40,700 nucleotides of DNA from Nitrososphaerota archaeon (GCA_018668425.1 JABJDB010000070.1:1-40700); one strand, 5' to 3'. Counted from the stretch's first letter, positions 9,223-19,234 are shown. Notes: a model not told the origin generated them from the sequence alone. A program made the numbers and translations.

Positions 9223-10857
9223 TTACTCTACAAAGAATCCTCTAGGCCAGTTGTCAGTGTTCCTAAGATCATTTGTATCAATGGTGTCTGCTTTGGGTAC
9301 ATCAAACATCACATCATATGTAGAATTGTTTGGATGATATCCCTGACATTCAAAGTCAAAGATATTTTCTAAAGCAAATTTATTTTTAACATAACTCTCT
9401 TCTTTGTTTGGTTCAGTATCAACATCATAGTTTGTTACTCTGCAATTTACATAGTTAAAACCACGAATTACCTCTCCATCAGATACAATATCCACATCAA
9501 CATCTACAAGATTTCTGAATTGAGTTCCACCAGTATTTTGAGTTTTAAGATTATCGTTATCTACATAGTTGTAAAGTAGTGGATAATCTCCGACAATTCC
9601 TCGTAATTCCATAGTAGGATATGCTGTCTTTCGTGTAAACTCAGTTGCAGTTTTTCCAGTAGATTTTGCCTGAGTTTCTCCAAATGTATATTCTGTTGCA
9701 GTAAGTACTTCACTTTGTTTAAACATAGAAAATTCTATTGTCTCAGTACCATCTGCAAAAGTAAATGTTGTAAATACATCCAATCCTTTGTCAGTATTTT
9801 GAATAGATTCAACATATTCATTTGAAAGGTGAGTAGATTTCCATACAGGTGTATCGCCTCTAATTTCATCATAATTCATGTTGATTGGGGAAAGTCCAGC
9901 GCATGTAAAGCTGAATTGATTAACAATTACAAATCCACTTTTTCCAGTAAATCCTTCCTCTTTGTCTGTTTGAGTTTTTATTTTAGCATCACTTACAATA
10001 CAATCCCTGAATTCAAATCCTCTTAACACATCTTCGCCATTAGTTAATTCTACTAATGCATCAAAGTCAAGATTAGAAACAGAACCAACTCCCGATACAT
10101 CTCGTGAATTATCAATAGCACGATATAGTAATGGATAGTAATCTAAAACACCCTCTACTAAAAATTCAGGAGTATTTGGATTTTCTTCATATGCTGAAAC
10201 TAGATCAAAAACAGGAAATTCAATTTTTTCAGAACCATCATCATAGATGAAAGTAACTGAAGTCCTCATATCACTTGCAAAATTAAATCCAGATTCACCA
10301 TAATCATAGAATAGGTCATCTTCAGGAAGTTGCCATCCACCTTGATTTGGAGCTACACCACTACATACAAAGATGATTTTATCAACAATTGCAAATCCAA
10401 TTTCTTTATGATAACTTTCAAAGTCATTAGAATCAAGAGTTTCAATTTGATAATTATCAACTCTACAGTTATTATAATCAAAAGATATGACAGATTCACC
10501 ATTTTTTACAAAATCTGCATTGACATCAAAATATTTGAATTGAAAATCAAATGCACTATTTGAGAGACGATACTTGTATGCCTCATCCATTGCTTCATGC
10601 AATAGTGGAGATTCATCAACAACACCTTCCACAGTAAATGAAACTCCAGAGTTAGAAACAAGATTTTCATTCATTTCAAATACAGGAAATTCATGTACTT
10701 CAACTCCATCTCTAAATGAAAATGTAAGAACAGGTTCAGTGTCACCTACAACTCGATATCCGTTATCTGCAAAAATATTTGTTGTTCCAAATGAAACTAG
10801 TGCAAATATTGCAATCAAACTAAACAATACAATGTTTGTTACGTTTTTGTGAGTCAT
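9223..10857 (-). CDS. Secreted protein with three ~150-170-aa repeats, each with a conserved Cys pair
   Basis: Signal peptide MTHKNVTNIVLFSLIAIFALVSFGTTNIFA; repeat cores NNCRV...FVCSG, RDCIV...FTCAG, VNCRV...FECQG. ATG at 10857 has a TATA-like cctataag about 26-30 bp upstream, so it is preferred over 10881. Confidence 0.8.
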   Translation of the reverse strand: MTHKNVTNIVLFSLIAIFALVSFGTTNIFADNGYRVVGDTEPVLTFSFRDGVEVHEFPVFEMNENLVSNSGVSFTVEGVVDESPLLHEAMDEAYKYRLSNSAFDFQFKYFDVNADFVKNGESVISFDYNNCRVDNYQIETLDSNDFESYHKEIGFAIVDKIIFVCSGVAPNQGGWQLPEDDLFYDYGESGFNFASDMRTSVTFIYDDGSEKIEFPVFDLVSAYEENPNTPEFLVEGVLDYYPLLYRAIDNSRDVSGVGSVSNLDFDALVELTNGEDVLRGFEFRDCIVSDAKIKTQTDKEEGFTGKSGFVIVNQFSFTCAGLSPINMNYDEIRGDTPVWKSTHLSNEYVESIQNTDKGLDVFTTFTFADGTETIEFSMFKQSEVLTATEYTFGETQAKSTGKTATEFTRKTAYPTMELRGIVGDYPLLYNYVDNDNLKTQNTGGTQFRNLVDVDVDIVSDGEVIRGFNYVNCRVTNYDVDTEPNKEESYVKNKFALENIFDFECQGYHPNNSTYDVMFDVPKADTIDTNDLRNTDNWPRGFFVE

Positions 10858-10955
10858 TAAGATTAAAAGAAAAAAAATCACCTATAAGCCATATCATCAT
10901 TATCTACCATTAGAACATGTTTCTATATAGAAAAATTTCTTTGAATTTTTAAAAT

Positions 10956-12527
10956 CTATTCACAATTAACAATAACGTCATTTACAGAGTCATAACAATT
11001 GTCATGTTCTGAACCACCATCAATTACATCCATTCCAGATTCACCATAAATTACATCATATCCAGATTGACCTTTAAGAATATCATTTCCATTACCACCA
11101 TTAATTGTATCATAGCCAGAATTTCCATAAACCACATCATCATCATCTCCACCAAAGAGACAGTCATTTCCATCCAATCCACTGATCACATCAGCCCCAC
11201 CTAATCCAAAGATAAGATCATCAGCAGATGTTCCTAAAATAACATCATCATCAGACGTTCCAACTATTTTGTTATAATCAGAATAGGCATTACCACATGC
11301 ATTAACTGTAACAGTTTGGTATGCTTCAGCAGTGTTTCCCGCATTATCAAATGCAATCCAAGTTACTTTGTTTACACCTAAGGAGAATTTTTCTGGGGCA
11401 TTATTTAGAATTGTATTAATTCCACTTTCGGAATCATCAGCAATTGCGTCACCAATTGGAACAAAAGTAAACAAATCAATTGCATCTAAAACAATATCAC
11501 TTGGAGCCATTATTGTTGGGTTAATTTTATCATTAGAAAAATCATAAATGATTTCAGGTGTAATAATTTCTACAGATTCAACAATTTGAGGTTCAATGTA
11601 TAATGGGGTTTCATATGATTGAATTTTGTGGGATGCTGAATCAATTACTAACAATTCACCATTAATTCCAAATGAAATATCAGTTAGCATTGCAAAATCA
11701 GTAGGATAATGACCTAATCGTTCAAAGATATCCATAGAGTATTCATCATCTGGAGATAGATTCAAAATTCTATTATTTGCAGAATTTACAACAAACATCT
11801 GTCCATCTGAATCAACAGAGATTGCTACAGGAGAAAACACATAGTTAAATCCTTGAAATGGCATTGATTTTATTAAATTTCCATTTGAATCAAATTTTTC
11901 AATTTTACGATTTCCACTATCAGTTACATAGACATCACCTTTTTGATCAACATCAATTCCATTAATTGATAGGAATTGGCCTGAAGACATACCACCAGTA
12001 CCAAATGACAATACAAAGTCACCATCAGTGGTGAATTTTTGAATTCTGTAATTGTTAGAATCTACAACATATAGAAAATCACCATCAACTGCAATACCGT
12101 TTGGAGATTTTAATTGTCCATCACCATTACCATAACTTCCCCATTCTGCAACAAAGGTTCCATTATGAGAGAATTTCTGAATTTTATGTAAACTATGATC
12201 ACCAACATAAACAAAACTATCATCTACTGCAATTCCAGAAGGATGATGAAATTGTCCAGATAGAGTTCCACTTTGTCCCCATTCAGTTACAAATTCACCA
12301 GAACTAGAAAATTTTTGAATTCTCTTATTTCCCAAATCACTAACATACGAATTTCCATCAGAATCTACTGCAAGGAATTGAGGGTAGGATAATTGTCCAG
12401 GATGCATTATTCCAAATTCTCCCCATTCAGAGAGAAAATCATAATCACCTAATGCAAAAGAATTAGGAATTGAGCTAAATAACAAAACTGCTGATACAGC
12501 CACAATTGAAAGGATAATTTTTTCCAA
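10956..12527 (-). CDS. Secreted NHL-repeat protein with HYR-like segment and RTX-like Ca-binding C-terminus
   Basis: Signal peptide; repeated IQKFSSSGEFVTEWG-type NHL units; APEKFSLGVNKVTWIAFDNAGNTAEAYQTVTV (HYR-like); about ten GGxGxDxxx nonapeptides at the C-terminus. Confidence 0.88.
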   Translation of the reverse strand: MEKIILSIVAVSAVLLFSSIPNSFALGDYDFLSEWGEFGIMHPGQLSYPQFLAVDSDGNSYVSDLGNKRIQKFSSSGEFVTEWGQSGTLSGQFHHPSGIAVDDSFVYVGDHSLHKIQKFSHNGTFVAEWGSYGNGDGQLKSPNGIAVDGDFLYVVDSNNYRIQKFTTDGDFVLSFGTGGMSSGQFLSINGIDVDQKGDVYVTDSGNRKIEKFDSNGNLIKSMPFQGFNYVFSPVAISVDSDGQMFVVNSANNRILNLSPDDEYSMDIFERLGHYPTDFAMLTDISFGINGELLVIDSASHKIQSYETPLYIEPQIVESVEIITPEIIYDFSNDKINPTIMAPSDIVLDAIDLFTFVPIGDAIADDSESGINTILNNAPEKFSLGVNKVTWIAFDNAGNTAEAYQTVTVNACGNAYSDYNKIVGTSDDDVILGTSADDLIFGLGGADVISGLDGNDCLFGGDDDDVVYGNSGYDTINGGNGNDILKGQSGYDVIYGESGMDVIDGGSEHDNCYDSVNDVIVNCE

Positions 12528-12598
12528 CAGATAGTTGTATCAAAATTTTACAAAGATCAACGGAGTTAACAATTGTTTGATTTTTAGTCAACTTTATC

Positions 12599-13384
12599 TC
12601 AAAATGGCTTGTTTACTTCACGCGTAAAGACATAGCTTGCAAGTCCAATCATTACAAGCACAAATGCAATTAAAATTCCGAGGCTAAATAATATAGGAAT
12701 TCCACCTTCTGAAACTCCAGTCATAAGTTCTCTTACAAGTAAAATGGTGTAAGTAACAGGATTTAGTTTTGCAATTACTGCAAGCCAGTTAGGCAATAAT
12801 TCCAATGGGAATAATGCAGGACTTAACATGAATAATGGCATTCCAAGAAAATTAATCATTCCCCAAAATGTTTCTTGAGATTTTGCAGTAGCTGCAACAA
12901 TTACTGAAATTCCGGAAAATCCTAATGAGAATAAAATTACAATTACCATAATAGGTAAAATCATTATAGGGTTTGGAAAATTAACACCAATTGCCAAAGC
13001 AATTCCAATTATCAAACTAGCTTGCATTGCTGCAATTAATGAGATAGCAGACATTTTTCCCAAAGCAATTGAAGAACGTGAAATTGGTGAGGTCAGTGCT
13101 TTGTTCATGAAACCATAACGTCTATCCCATAAAGTGTTAACACCACCAAAGATACTTGTGAAAATTGCAGTCAGTATAATGACACCTGGTGCCATAAATT
13201 CAATATACTCACCATCAAAACCAACTGATTGAATTAATGACTGAGTTCCTGAGAAAATATTTCCAACAACAATAATCCAAATGGCAGGTTGGATTAATCG
13301 AATTAAAACCCCACTTCGAGATTTTTTATATCTCTTTAGCTCTCTCCAAAAAATTGTGTATGTATCATACATTAATGAATTCAA
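12599..13384 (-). CDS. ABC-2 type transporter permease
   Basis: FWRELKRYKKSRSGVLIRLIQPAIWIIVVGNIF, MAPGVIILTAIFTSIFGGVNTLWDRRYGFMNKALTSPISR, ALFPLELLPNWLAVIAKLNPVTY. Confidence 0.93.
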   Translation of the reverse strand: MNSLMYDTYTIFWRELKRYKKSRSGVLIRLIQPAIWIIVVGNIFSGTQSLIQSVGFDGEYIEFMAPGVIILTAIFTSIFGGVNTLWDRRYGFMNKALTSPISRSSIALGKMSAISLIAAMQASLIIGIALAIGVNFPNPIMILPIMVIVILFSLGFSGISVIVAATAKSQETFWGMINFLGMPLFMLSPALFPLELLPNWLAVIAKLNPVTYTILLVRELMTGVSEGGIPILFSLGILIAFVLVMIGLASYVFTREVNKPF

Positions 13385-14400
13385 GTTCGTAACCTCTTCA
13401 TTTTTGCATGTTCTCGCCTTCTGTTAAATTTAGAATCATCATCACGAATTTCATGTCCAGTGTATGAGATAAAGACATCATCAAGTGTTGGCCTAGTTAA
13501 AGAAATTGTAATAATTTTAATTTCAAGTTCTGATGAGATTTGAAATATTTTTGGAATAACTTCAGTTCCATTTGAAACAAAAAGAGTTAGCTTAGAACCA
13601 TCCTCAGTGATATTTTTTACAAATTCAATTTCTTTAAGTTTAGTCAAGAAAGAATCATGAATAGAATCATCTTCTAAAATAATTGAAATCACCTCATTGC
13701 CCATCGCATTTTTTAGATTTTCAGGCGTATCAATTATCTGAATTTTACCACCATCAATAATTCCAACTCTGTCACAGAGTTTGTCAGCTTCCTCCATGTA
13801 GTGAGTTGAAAGAAATATTGTCATGTCAAATTCAGTATGGATTTTTTTGATATACTCCCAAATTTTTCGTCTAGTTTGAATATCAAGGCCAACTGTAGGT
13901 TCATCTAAAAACAAAACTTTAGGTCGATGTAGTAATCCACCTGCAATATCTAATCTCTTTCGCATTCCACCAGAATACGTCACTACAGAATCATTTTGTT
14001 TATCAGTTAATTCAATTAATTCTAAAACCTCATCAATTCTTGAATTAATTTCATTTTTTGGGATATGATTTAGTCTTGCTTGAAGTAAAAGATTTTCTCG
14101 CCCTGTAAGATATTCATCAACTGTTGTTTCTTGTTGAACATAACCAATATTTTCTCTCACTCTTTTTGGATCATTCATCACATCAAAATTTGAAATCAAA
14201 GCATGACCAGAAGTTGTTTTAAGCAAAGTAGTAAGAATCATCATCGTAGTACTTTTTCCAGCTCCATTAGGACCCAAAAATCCAAAAATTTCTCCAGTTT
14301 TAACTGAAAAAGAAATATCATTTACTGCAATTACATCTCCAAATGATTTTGTCAGAGACTTTGTTACAATAGAGTACAACAATTTGATCGCCTCTTTCAA
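13381..14400 (-). CDS. ABC transporter ATP-binding protein (DrrA-like)
   Basis: Walker A GFLGPNGAGKST, signature YSGGMRKRLDIAGGL, Walker B VLFLDEPTVGLD; overlaps the permease gene. The track start is TTG. Confidence 0.95.
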   Translation of the reverse strand: MKEAIKLLYSIVTKSLTKSFGDVIAVNDISFSVKTGEIFGFLGPNGAGKSTTMMILTTLLKTTSGHALISNFDVMNDPKRVRENIGYVQQETTVDEYLTGRENLLLQARLNHIPKNEINSRIDEVLELIELTDKQNDSVVTYSGGMRKRLDIAGGLLHRPKVLFLDEPTVGLDIQTRRKIWEYIKKIHTEFDMTIFLSTHYMEEADKLCDRVGIIDGGKIQIIDTPENLKNAMGNEVISIILEDDSIHDSFLTKLKEIEFVKNITEDGSKLTLFVSNGTEVIPKIFQISSELEIKIITISLTRPTLDDVFISYTGHEIRDDDSKFNRRREHAKMKRLRT

Positions 14401-14460
14401 TTATAAATTGCTTAGTAGATCCGCATAAAAAATTTAAAGTGTTATTGTAGAGATATCATC

Positions 14461-14559
14461 ATGAATGGATTATGTCAAAAACGTCACTCATCAAATGTAG
14501 AGATTACAGTACAAGATGGAATTCCTGTTTGCTCTAAATGCTCCAGTAAAACAGAATAA
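14461..14559 (+). CDS. Small 32-aa putative zinc-binding protein
   Basis: MNGLCQKRHSSNVEITVQDGIPVCSKCSSKTE*; CxxC plus a further Cys/His; TATA-like AATTTAAAG about 22-30 bp upstream of ATG. Below the ORF-track length cutoff. Confidence 0.5.
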   Translation: MNGLCQKRHSSNVEITVQDGIPVCSKCSSKTE

Positions 14560-14592
14560 CATAGTGATTAAGAAAAAAGAAAATTAAAAGAA

Positions 14593-15045
14593 TTATTCAA
14601 TATTTTTGAATTCTTCTTTAGTCATTCTTAAAATGACTTTTTCACCTACACCCCAAATTTCAGATTTGGATAGGATTTTTGAATGCATCAAACCATCAGT
14701 TACCTCAATTGATTCGAGTTCATTAGTATCAGGATGTCTATGTAGACTCTTTACCTTACCAATTTTGTGACGGTCAATATCAGTTACTGGAATTCCAGTT
14801 CTAACTGGAGGTCTACTTAACAGAAGTGTTTCTTCTGAGAATTTGTCAATATAGTCTTCTGATAGAAAATAATCTTTGTTGAATCCCTGGTGAATGGTTA
14901 CACCAGAGACGGTAAGAGTGTCTTGATTAATGTGAATATGTTTGACTTTGCCATATTCAATTCCTTCTCTATCTATGACTTTTTTTCCAGTAAAGGTATC
15001 GGCTGTAGCCATTTTTTCAGGCATTCCTTCTAGTTTTACTGACAT
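14593..15045 (-). CDS. PRC-barrel domain protein
   Basis: FTGKKVIDREGIEYGKVKHIHINQDTLTVSGV and a second unit IPVTDIDRHKIGKVKSLHRHPDTNELESIEV. Confidence 0.8.
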   Translation of the reverse strand: MSVKLEGMPEKMATADTFTGKKVIDREGIEYGKVKHIHINQDTLTVSGVTIHQGFNKDYFLSEDYIDKFSEETLLLSRPPVRTGIPVTDIDRHKIGKVKSLHRHPDTNELESIEVTDGLMHSKILSKSEIWGVGEKVILRMTKEEFKNIE

Positions 15046-15063
15046 GTTATCAAATGTGCAGAT

Positions 15064-15453
15064 TTGTTTATCCCATCAAAATATCAGAAATTTCTATCAA
15101 TGGGGTTAAATTACTTGACTGCAAAAAAATCACGCATGGAAATCACTGAGGAACGATTCAGACCCATTTTAATCACAAAGGGAAGAAAGACAGGAAAAGA
15201 GCATTCAGTGATGCTTCGAGCAATAAAGTACAATGATAAAATTTACTTTTCAAGACACAAACCAGATGGCGATTGGTTTCAAAACGCAATGGCTAATCCT
15301 CAAGTGAAAATTAAATACAAAGATAGTGTGTTTATTGGAATTGCAAAGAAAATTACAGATGATTCCCTAAATGAGAAAATTTCTCAATTAAAATATCCAG
15401 GTGAAGAAAGAGCTAATGAGAAGAGAATTGCAATAGAAATTACACTAGATTGA
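15064..15453 (+). CDS. Deazaflavin (F420)-dependent nitroreductase-like / pyridoxamine-phosphate-oxidase-fold protein
   Basis: ILITKGRKTGKEHSVMLRAIKYNDKIYFSRHKPDGDWFQNAMANPQVKIKYKD. TTG start, or ATG near 15100. Confidence 0.65.
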   Translation: MFIPSKYQKFLSMGLNYLTAKKSRMEITEERFRPILITKGRKTGKEHSVMLRAIKYNDKIYFSRHKPDGDWFQNAMANPQVKIKYKDSVFIGIAKKITDDSLNEKISQLKYPGEERANEKRIAIEITLD

Positions 15454-16158
15454 TTTTTTAGATTTTATAAAATAGTAAACAGTGAATCCACCAAGAACTA
15501 TTGTTAATATCAAAAATGGTAAAAACAATTCAAAACCAAAAGTATCAGAGTTTGTAATAGTTTCTGCAACATCCATGCCACGTTGTGTCAAATCAGATGA
15601 TTCAGATTCCATCATTGGTGCAGACATTGCTGTAGATGTATCTTTAGGAGTAGATCCCATCATCTTTTGGGATGGATCATAAGATAATTCCATACGAGTG
15701 TTATCTACAGGGAGTTGTTCTGAAGACAAAGACAGTGAAAATAATCCCGAAACCCCAGTTGCAATTCCCAGTCCTGCAACTTTGTAAATATACTTGAAAG
15801 AACGTACTAGGGATTTACTTTCTTTAGTTTTTTTAGATAAAGTGGGAGGAACAATTACAATGCTGAATTTAGTTGCAGTGTAAATTTTCATATCTTGTGA
15901 TTTTGAATTCTTTTCAATTTTTGAAATATTTACAACTCCCAAATCCTGTAATTTTGTTAAATGGTATTTTACTAGTTGTAGAGAAATTTCAGTTTTTTGA
16001 GCAATTTGAGTGGCAGATAATTCCTCATCAAACAATAATTGTAAGATTTCACGACTAGAATCATTAGAAAATATCTCTCCAAATGATTTTATTTTTTTAT
16101 CATCAGTTGCTAAAATTTTGATTTGTTCTACAAATTCATCGTTATCTTCTGAAGACAT
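15445..16158 (-). CDS. Membrane-anchored HTH transcriptional regulator
   Basis: N-terminal winged HTH (SREILQLLFDEELSATQIAQKTEISLQLVKYHLTKLQDLGVVNI); two hydrophobic helices flanking a ~65-aa polar loop. Confidence 0.78.
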   Translation of the reverse strand: MSSEDNDEFVEQIKILATDDKKIKSFGEIFSNDSSREILQLLFDEELSATQIAQKTEISLQLVKYHLTKLQDLGVVNISKIEKNSKSQDMKIYTATKFSIVIVPPTLSKKTKESKSLVRSFKYIYKVAGLGIATGVSGLFSLSLSSEQLPVDNTRMELSYDPSQKMMGSTPKDTSTAMSAPMMESESSDLTQRGMDVAETITNSDTFGFELFLPFLILTIVLGGFTVYYFIKSKKSI

Positions 16159-16273
16159 TAGAGTTGAGTATAAGGTAGTTGAATATGTAAGTTGTTTGGT
16201 AAAATTACAATTTCACTAAACCTTTTATCCAGAACTATCAAGGAACAGTAATTACAAAAAAAGAGAAAAGAAA

Positions 16274-18511
16274 ATGAATCAAACAATAATAATTCCAATT
16301 GCAATAATCGTTTCAATTCTAGGAACTGCCGGAATTATGTATGCCATATCATTTGATCAACCTTCACAAATTTCAGATATTTCAGAACCACAAATTATCT
16401 ATGTAGATAAATCTGCATCAGAATTTTTCACAGGGACTGATGAAATCAAAAAGATAACATCTCAAGAGGAACTAAAAGATATCCTACAAACATCTTCAAT
16501 GTTTTCAGGAAATTTCTATGGTAATAGCGGCATCATCAGAAGTATGGTAGTAGAGGATGCAGTGGTGGCAGAATCAGCATCAGATGGAAGTTCAACATTA
16601 GGTGCACCAGAAGCAAAATCATCAACCCAATCAGGAACAGATTATTCAACTACGAATGTTCAAGTAAAAAATGTCGATGAACCAGACTATCTCAAAAACG
16701 ATGGTAAATACGTCTACATTGTTTCAAGAAATACATTATCCATAATTGATGCACATCCAGCTGAGAATGCCAAAGTAATTCTCAAAATTGCACTAGACAT
16801 TGAATCTCAATATATTCAAAATATGTTCCTAAATGAAGATAGACTAGTGATTTTCTATAATGGTCAAAGTGAAGATGAAGAAATTTCACAGTTTGACTTT
16901 ATTCCAAGAAGATCATACAGTTCAGTTACCCATGCATTAATTGTAGATGTATCTGATAAAGAAAATCCAACAATTCTCAAAGATTATTCCATTGACGGTC
17001 ACTTTAGTGATGCAAGAATGATTGGAGATTATGCATACTTTGTTACAAATAACTACATCAATCATCAATATCCAAGACTTCCAGTAATCATGGAGGATTC
17101 AGTAAGGATTATGACTCCTGATGTATTTTACTTTGATAATATTGAAGAATTTTCAAACTTTAACACACTAACTGCAATTGATATTTTTGGAGATACAATA
17201 AATTCTGAATCATTTTTGATGGGTCACACGGGTTCATTTTATGTTTCAGAAGATAATTTCTATTTGACATATCAAAAAAATATGCCACATGGATTTTATG
17301 AAGACTCTGCACAAAAAAGATTCTTTGAGGTAATTGTTCCACTACTACCAAATGAAATTCAAAGTCAAATCAAAGCAATCAGTAATGATTCATCACTAAA
17401 TCTATCAAGCCAATGGATGAAGATTTCAGAACTGATGCAAGAATCATATAACAAAATGGATAAAGGTACTAAAGAAACATTATTTGAGAAAATTAAAAAT
17501 GCGTTAAATGAATACGACATAAAATCACAAGAAGATACAAGAAAAACAGTAATTCACAAAATTTCAATTGATGAGGAAAAAATAGAATATGTTGCAAAAG
17601 GTGAAGTTCCAGGTAGATTACTAAATCAATTCTCAATGGATCAAAATGGAGATAGATTCAGAGTTGCAACTACAACTGAAATTTACACACAGTATGAGGG
17701 AACAATTCGCTCAAATGCAGTTTATGTCTTAGATGAACAACTAAACATTGTAGGTGAATTAGAAGAGATTGCACCTGAAGAGAGCATATTTTCTGCAAGA
17801 TTTATGGGGGATAGACTATACTTGGTAACATTCCAACAAATTGATCCATTCTTTGTAATTGATTTATCATCAGATACTCCTAAAATTTTAGGAGAATTAA
17901 AAATTCCAGGATTTTCAAATTATCTACATCCATACGATGAAGAACACGTCATTGGAATAGGCAGAGATACAAAAGAAATTGAAAATAATAGAGTCAAACA
18001 ATTAGGCGTAAAAATTGCAATATTCAATGTAGTAGATGTTAGTAATCCCAAAGTTCTAGATGATTATATCATTGGTGATAGTTCTACACAATCTGAAGCA
18101 CTATACAATCATAAGGCATTTTTCTTTGATAAATCAAGAAATGTTCTCTCCATCCCAATTAGTGCAGACGTTGAAAGTCTAGATAACTTAACAAGTTCCA
18201 AGATGTTTGCACCAGACTATAACAGATGGAGTGGATTTTACATATTTGATTTAGATACACAAAATGGAATCGATATGAAGGGAACAATCACACATTCAGA
18301 CAGTGATACCAAATACTATGGAATGAACAATGCAAGAACATTCTATATTGATGATGTATTGTATACAGCATCACAAGGATATCTAAAAATGAATTCCTTT
18401 GATGAATTAGATGAAATCAATTCAATCAAACTTGAAAACACCGGTAAATTTATCGAATACTTTGGAGAAGAAACAGTATCAATAGAACCAATGCCAGAAC
18501 CAATACGTTAG
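16274..18511 (+). CDS. Secreted/anchored beta-propeller protein (COG4880-like)
   Basis: N-terminal TM (IIIPIAIIVSILGTAGIMYAISF); STTNVQVKNVDEPDYLKNDGKYVYIVSRNTLSIID and LYLVTFQQIDPFFVIDLSSDTPKILGELKIPGFSNYLHPYDEEHVIGIGRD match the family. Confidence 0.88.
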   Translation: MNQTIIIPIAIIVSILGTAGIMYAISFDQPSQISDISEPQIIYVDKSASEFFTGTDEIKKITSQEELKDILQTSSMFSGNFYGNSGIIRSMVVEDAVVAESASDGSSTLGAPEAKSSTQSGTDYSTTNVQVKNVDEPDYLKNDGKYVYIVSRNTLSIIDAHPAENAKVILKIALDIESQYIQNMFLNEDRLVIFYNGQSEDEEISQFDFIPRRSYSSVTHALIVDVSDKENPTILKDYSIDGHFSDARMIGDYAYFVTNNYINHQYPRLPVIMEDSVRIMTPDVFYFDNIEEFSNFNTLTAIDIFGDTINSESFLMGHTGSFYVSEDNFYLTYQKNMPHGFYEDSAQKRFFEVIVPLLPNEIQSQIKAISNDSSLNLSSQWMKISELMQESYNKMDKGTKETLFEKIKNALNEYDIKSQEDTRKTVIHKISIDEEKIEYVAKGEVPGRLLNQFSMDQNGDRFRVATTTEIYTQYEGTIRSNAVYVLDEQLNIVGELEEIAPEESIFSARFMGDRLYLVTFQQIDPFFVIDLSSDTPKILGELKIPGFSNYLHPYDEEHVIGIGRDTKEIENNRVKQLGVKIAIFNVVDVSNPKVLDDYIIGDSSTQSEALYNHKAFFFDKSRNVLSIPISADVESLDNLTSSKMFAPDYNRWSGFYIFDLDTQNGIDMKGTITHSDSDTKYYGMNNARTFYIDDVLYTASQGYLKMNSFDELDEINSIKLENTGKFIEYFGEETVSIEPMPEPIR

Positions 18512-19153
18512 TTAGACCACATGAATAATAGTAGATAAACCACGTCTATCAATTTCAACATCATTTTCCATTTCACTAACTGTAATTGTAAATGAAATAA
18601 CATCACGTTGTTTTGCTTTTTCAGCATGTAATTTCAAATGAATATCCATATCCTCAAATTCAGTATCAGGTAAATCGGATTCATCAAGATATGCACCACA
18701 TGTTGATTCTATTCTAAATCTATCATGTTTGAAATGATATCCTAATTTCATTTTTCTCCCCTTCCTTCCATGTCCTCTAATGTGAACATCAATTATTCCA
18801 GGACTTGTTTCAGTATAGCTTGCAGTATTATTTACAAAAACACCAATTTCTAGAGGTTTTCCAGCAGTGGATTCAGCCATCTTTTGAATTCCATCATTCA
18901 TTACAACATCAATTGCAGGAATGGATGTTGCAACTTTTGCAATCCAATCATTAGTTCTAGTTATAGTAGCATGAATTCCAGCACGTCTTTTTTTATCTTC
19001 ATCTTCAGGCAATTTGTAATAATCTACCCATGCTTCATAATCATGAGAGATATCTTCGATAAAATCAATACATGTACGCTGGTATGAATTTACATCAGTT
19101 GTTCTTTCAGATTCATCACCAATATTCATGGATTCATCAGTGGGCATTGCCAT
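18512..19153 (-). CDS. Conserved hypothetical protein
   Basis: 213-aa ORF, convergent with and directly adjacent to the beta-propeller gene; no domain recognised. Confidence 0.65.
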   Translation of the reverse strand: MAMPTDESMNIGDESERTTDVNSYQRTCIDFIEDISHDYEAWVDYYKLPEDEDKKRRAGIHATITRTNDWIAKVATSIPAIDVVMNDGIQKMAESTAGKPLEIGVFVNNTASYTETSPGIIDVHIRGHGRKGRKMKLGYHFKHDRFRIESTCGAYLDESDLPDTEFEDMDIHLKLHAEKAKQRDVISFTITVSEMENDVEIDRRGLSTIIHVV

Positions 19154-19234
19154 GACTTATCCAAATCCACGTTCTAAAAAAACCAATCTTGCCTAGATTA
19201 ATCATTATAAGAGGAAATCAGATTCTATAAAATA

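Noticed and set aside
10980-11270. Repetitive atcatcatc/ccaccat DNA initially considered as a repeat array or CRISPR-like region
   Set aside because: Explained by codons for RTX-like Asp/Gly nonapeptides; no constant repeat with unique spacers.
12101-12307. 68-aa plus-strand His/Gln-rich ORF
   Set aside because: Shadow frame of the NHL repeats, not an independent gene.
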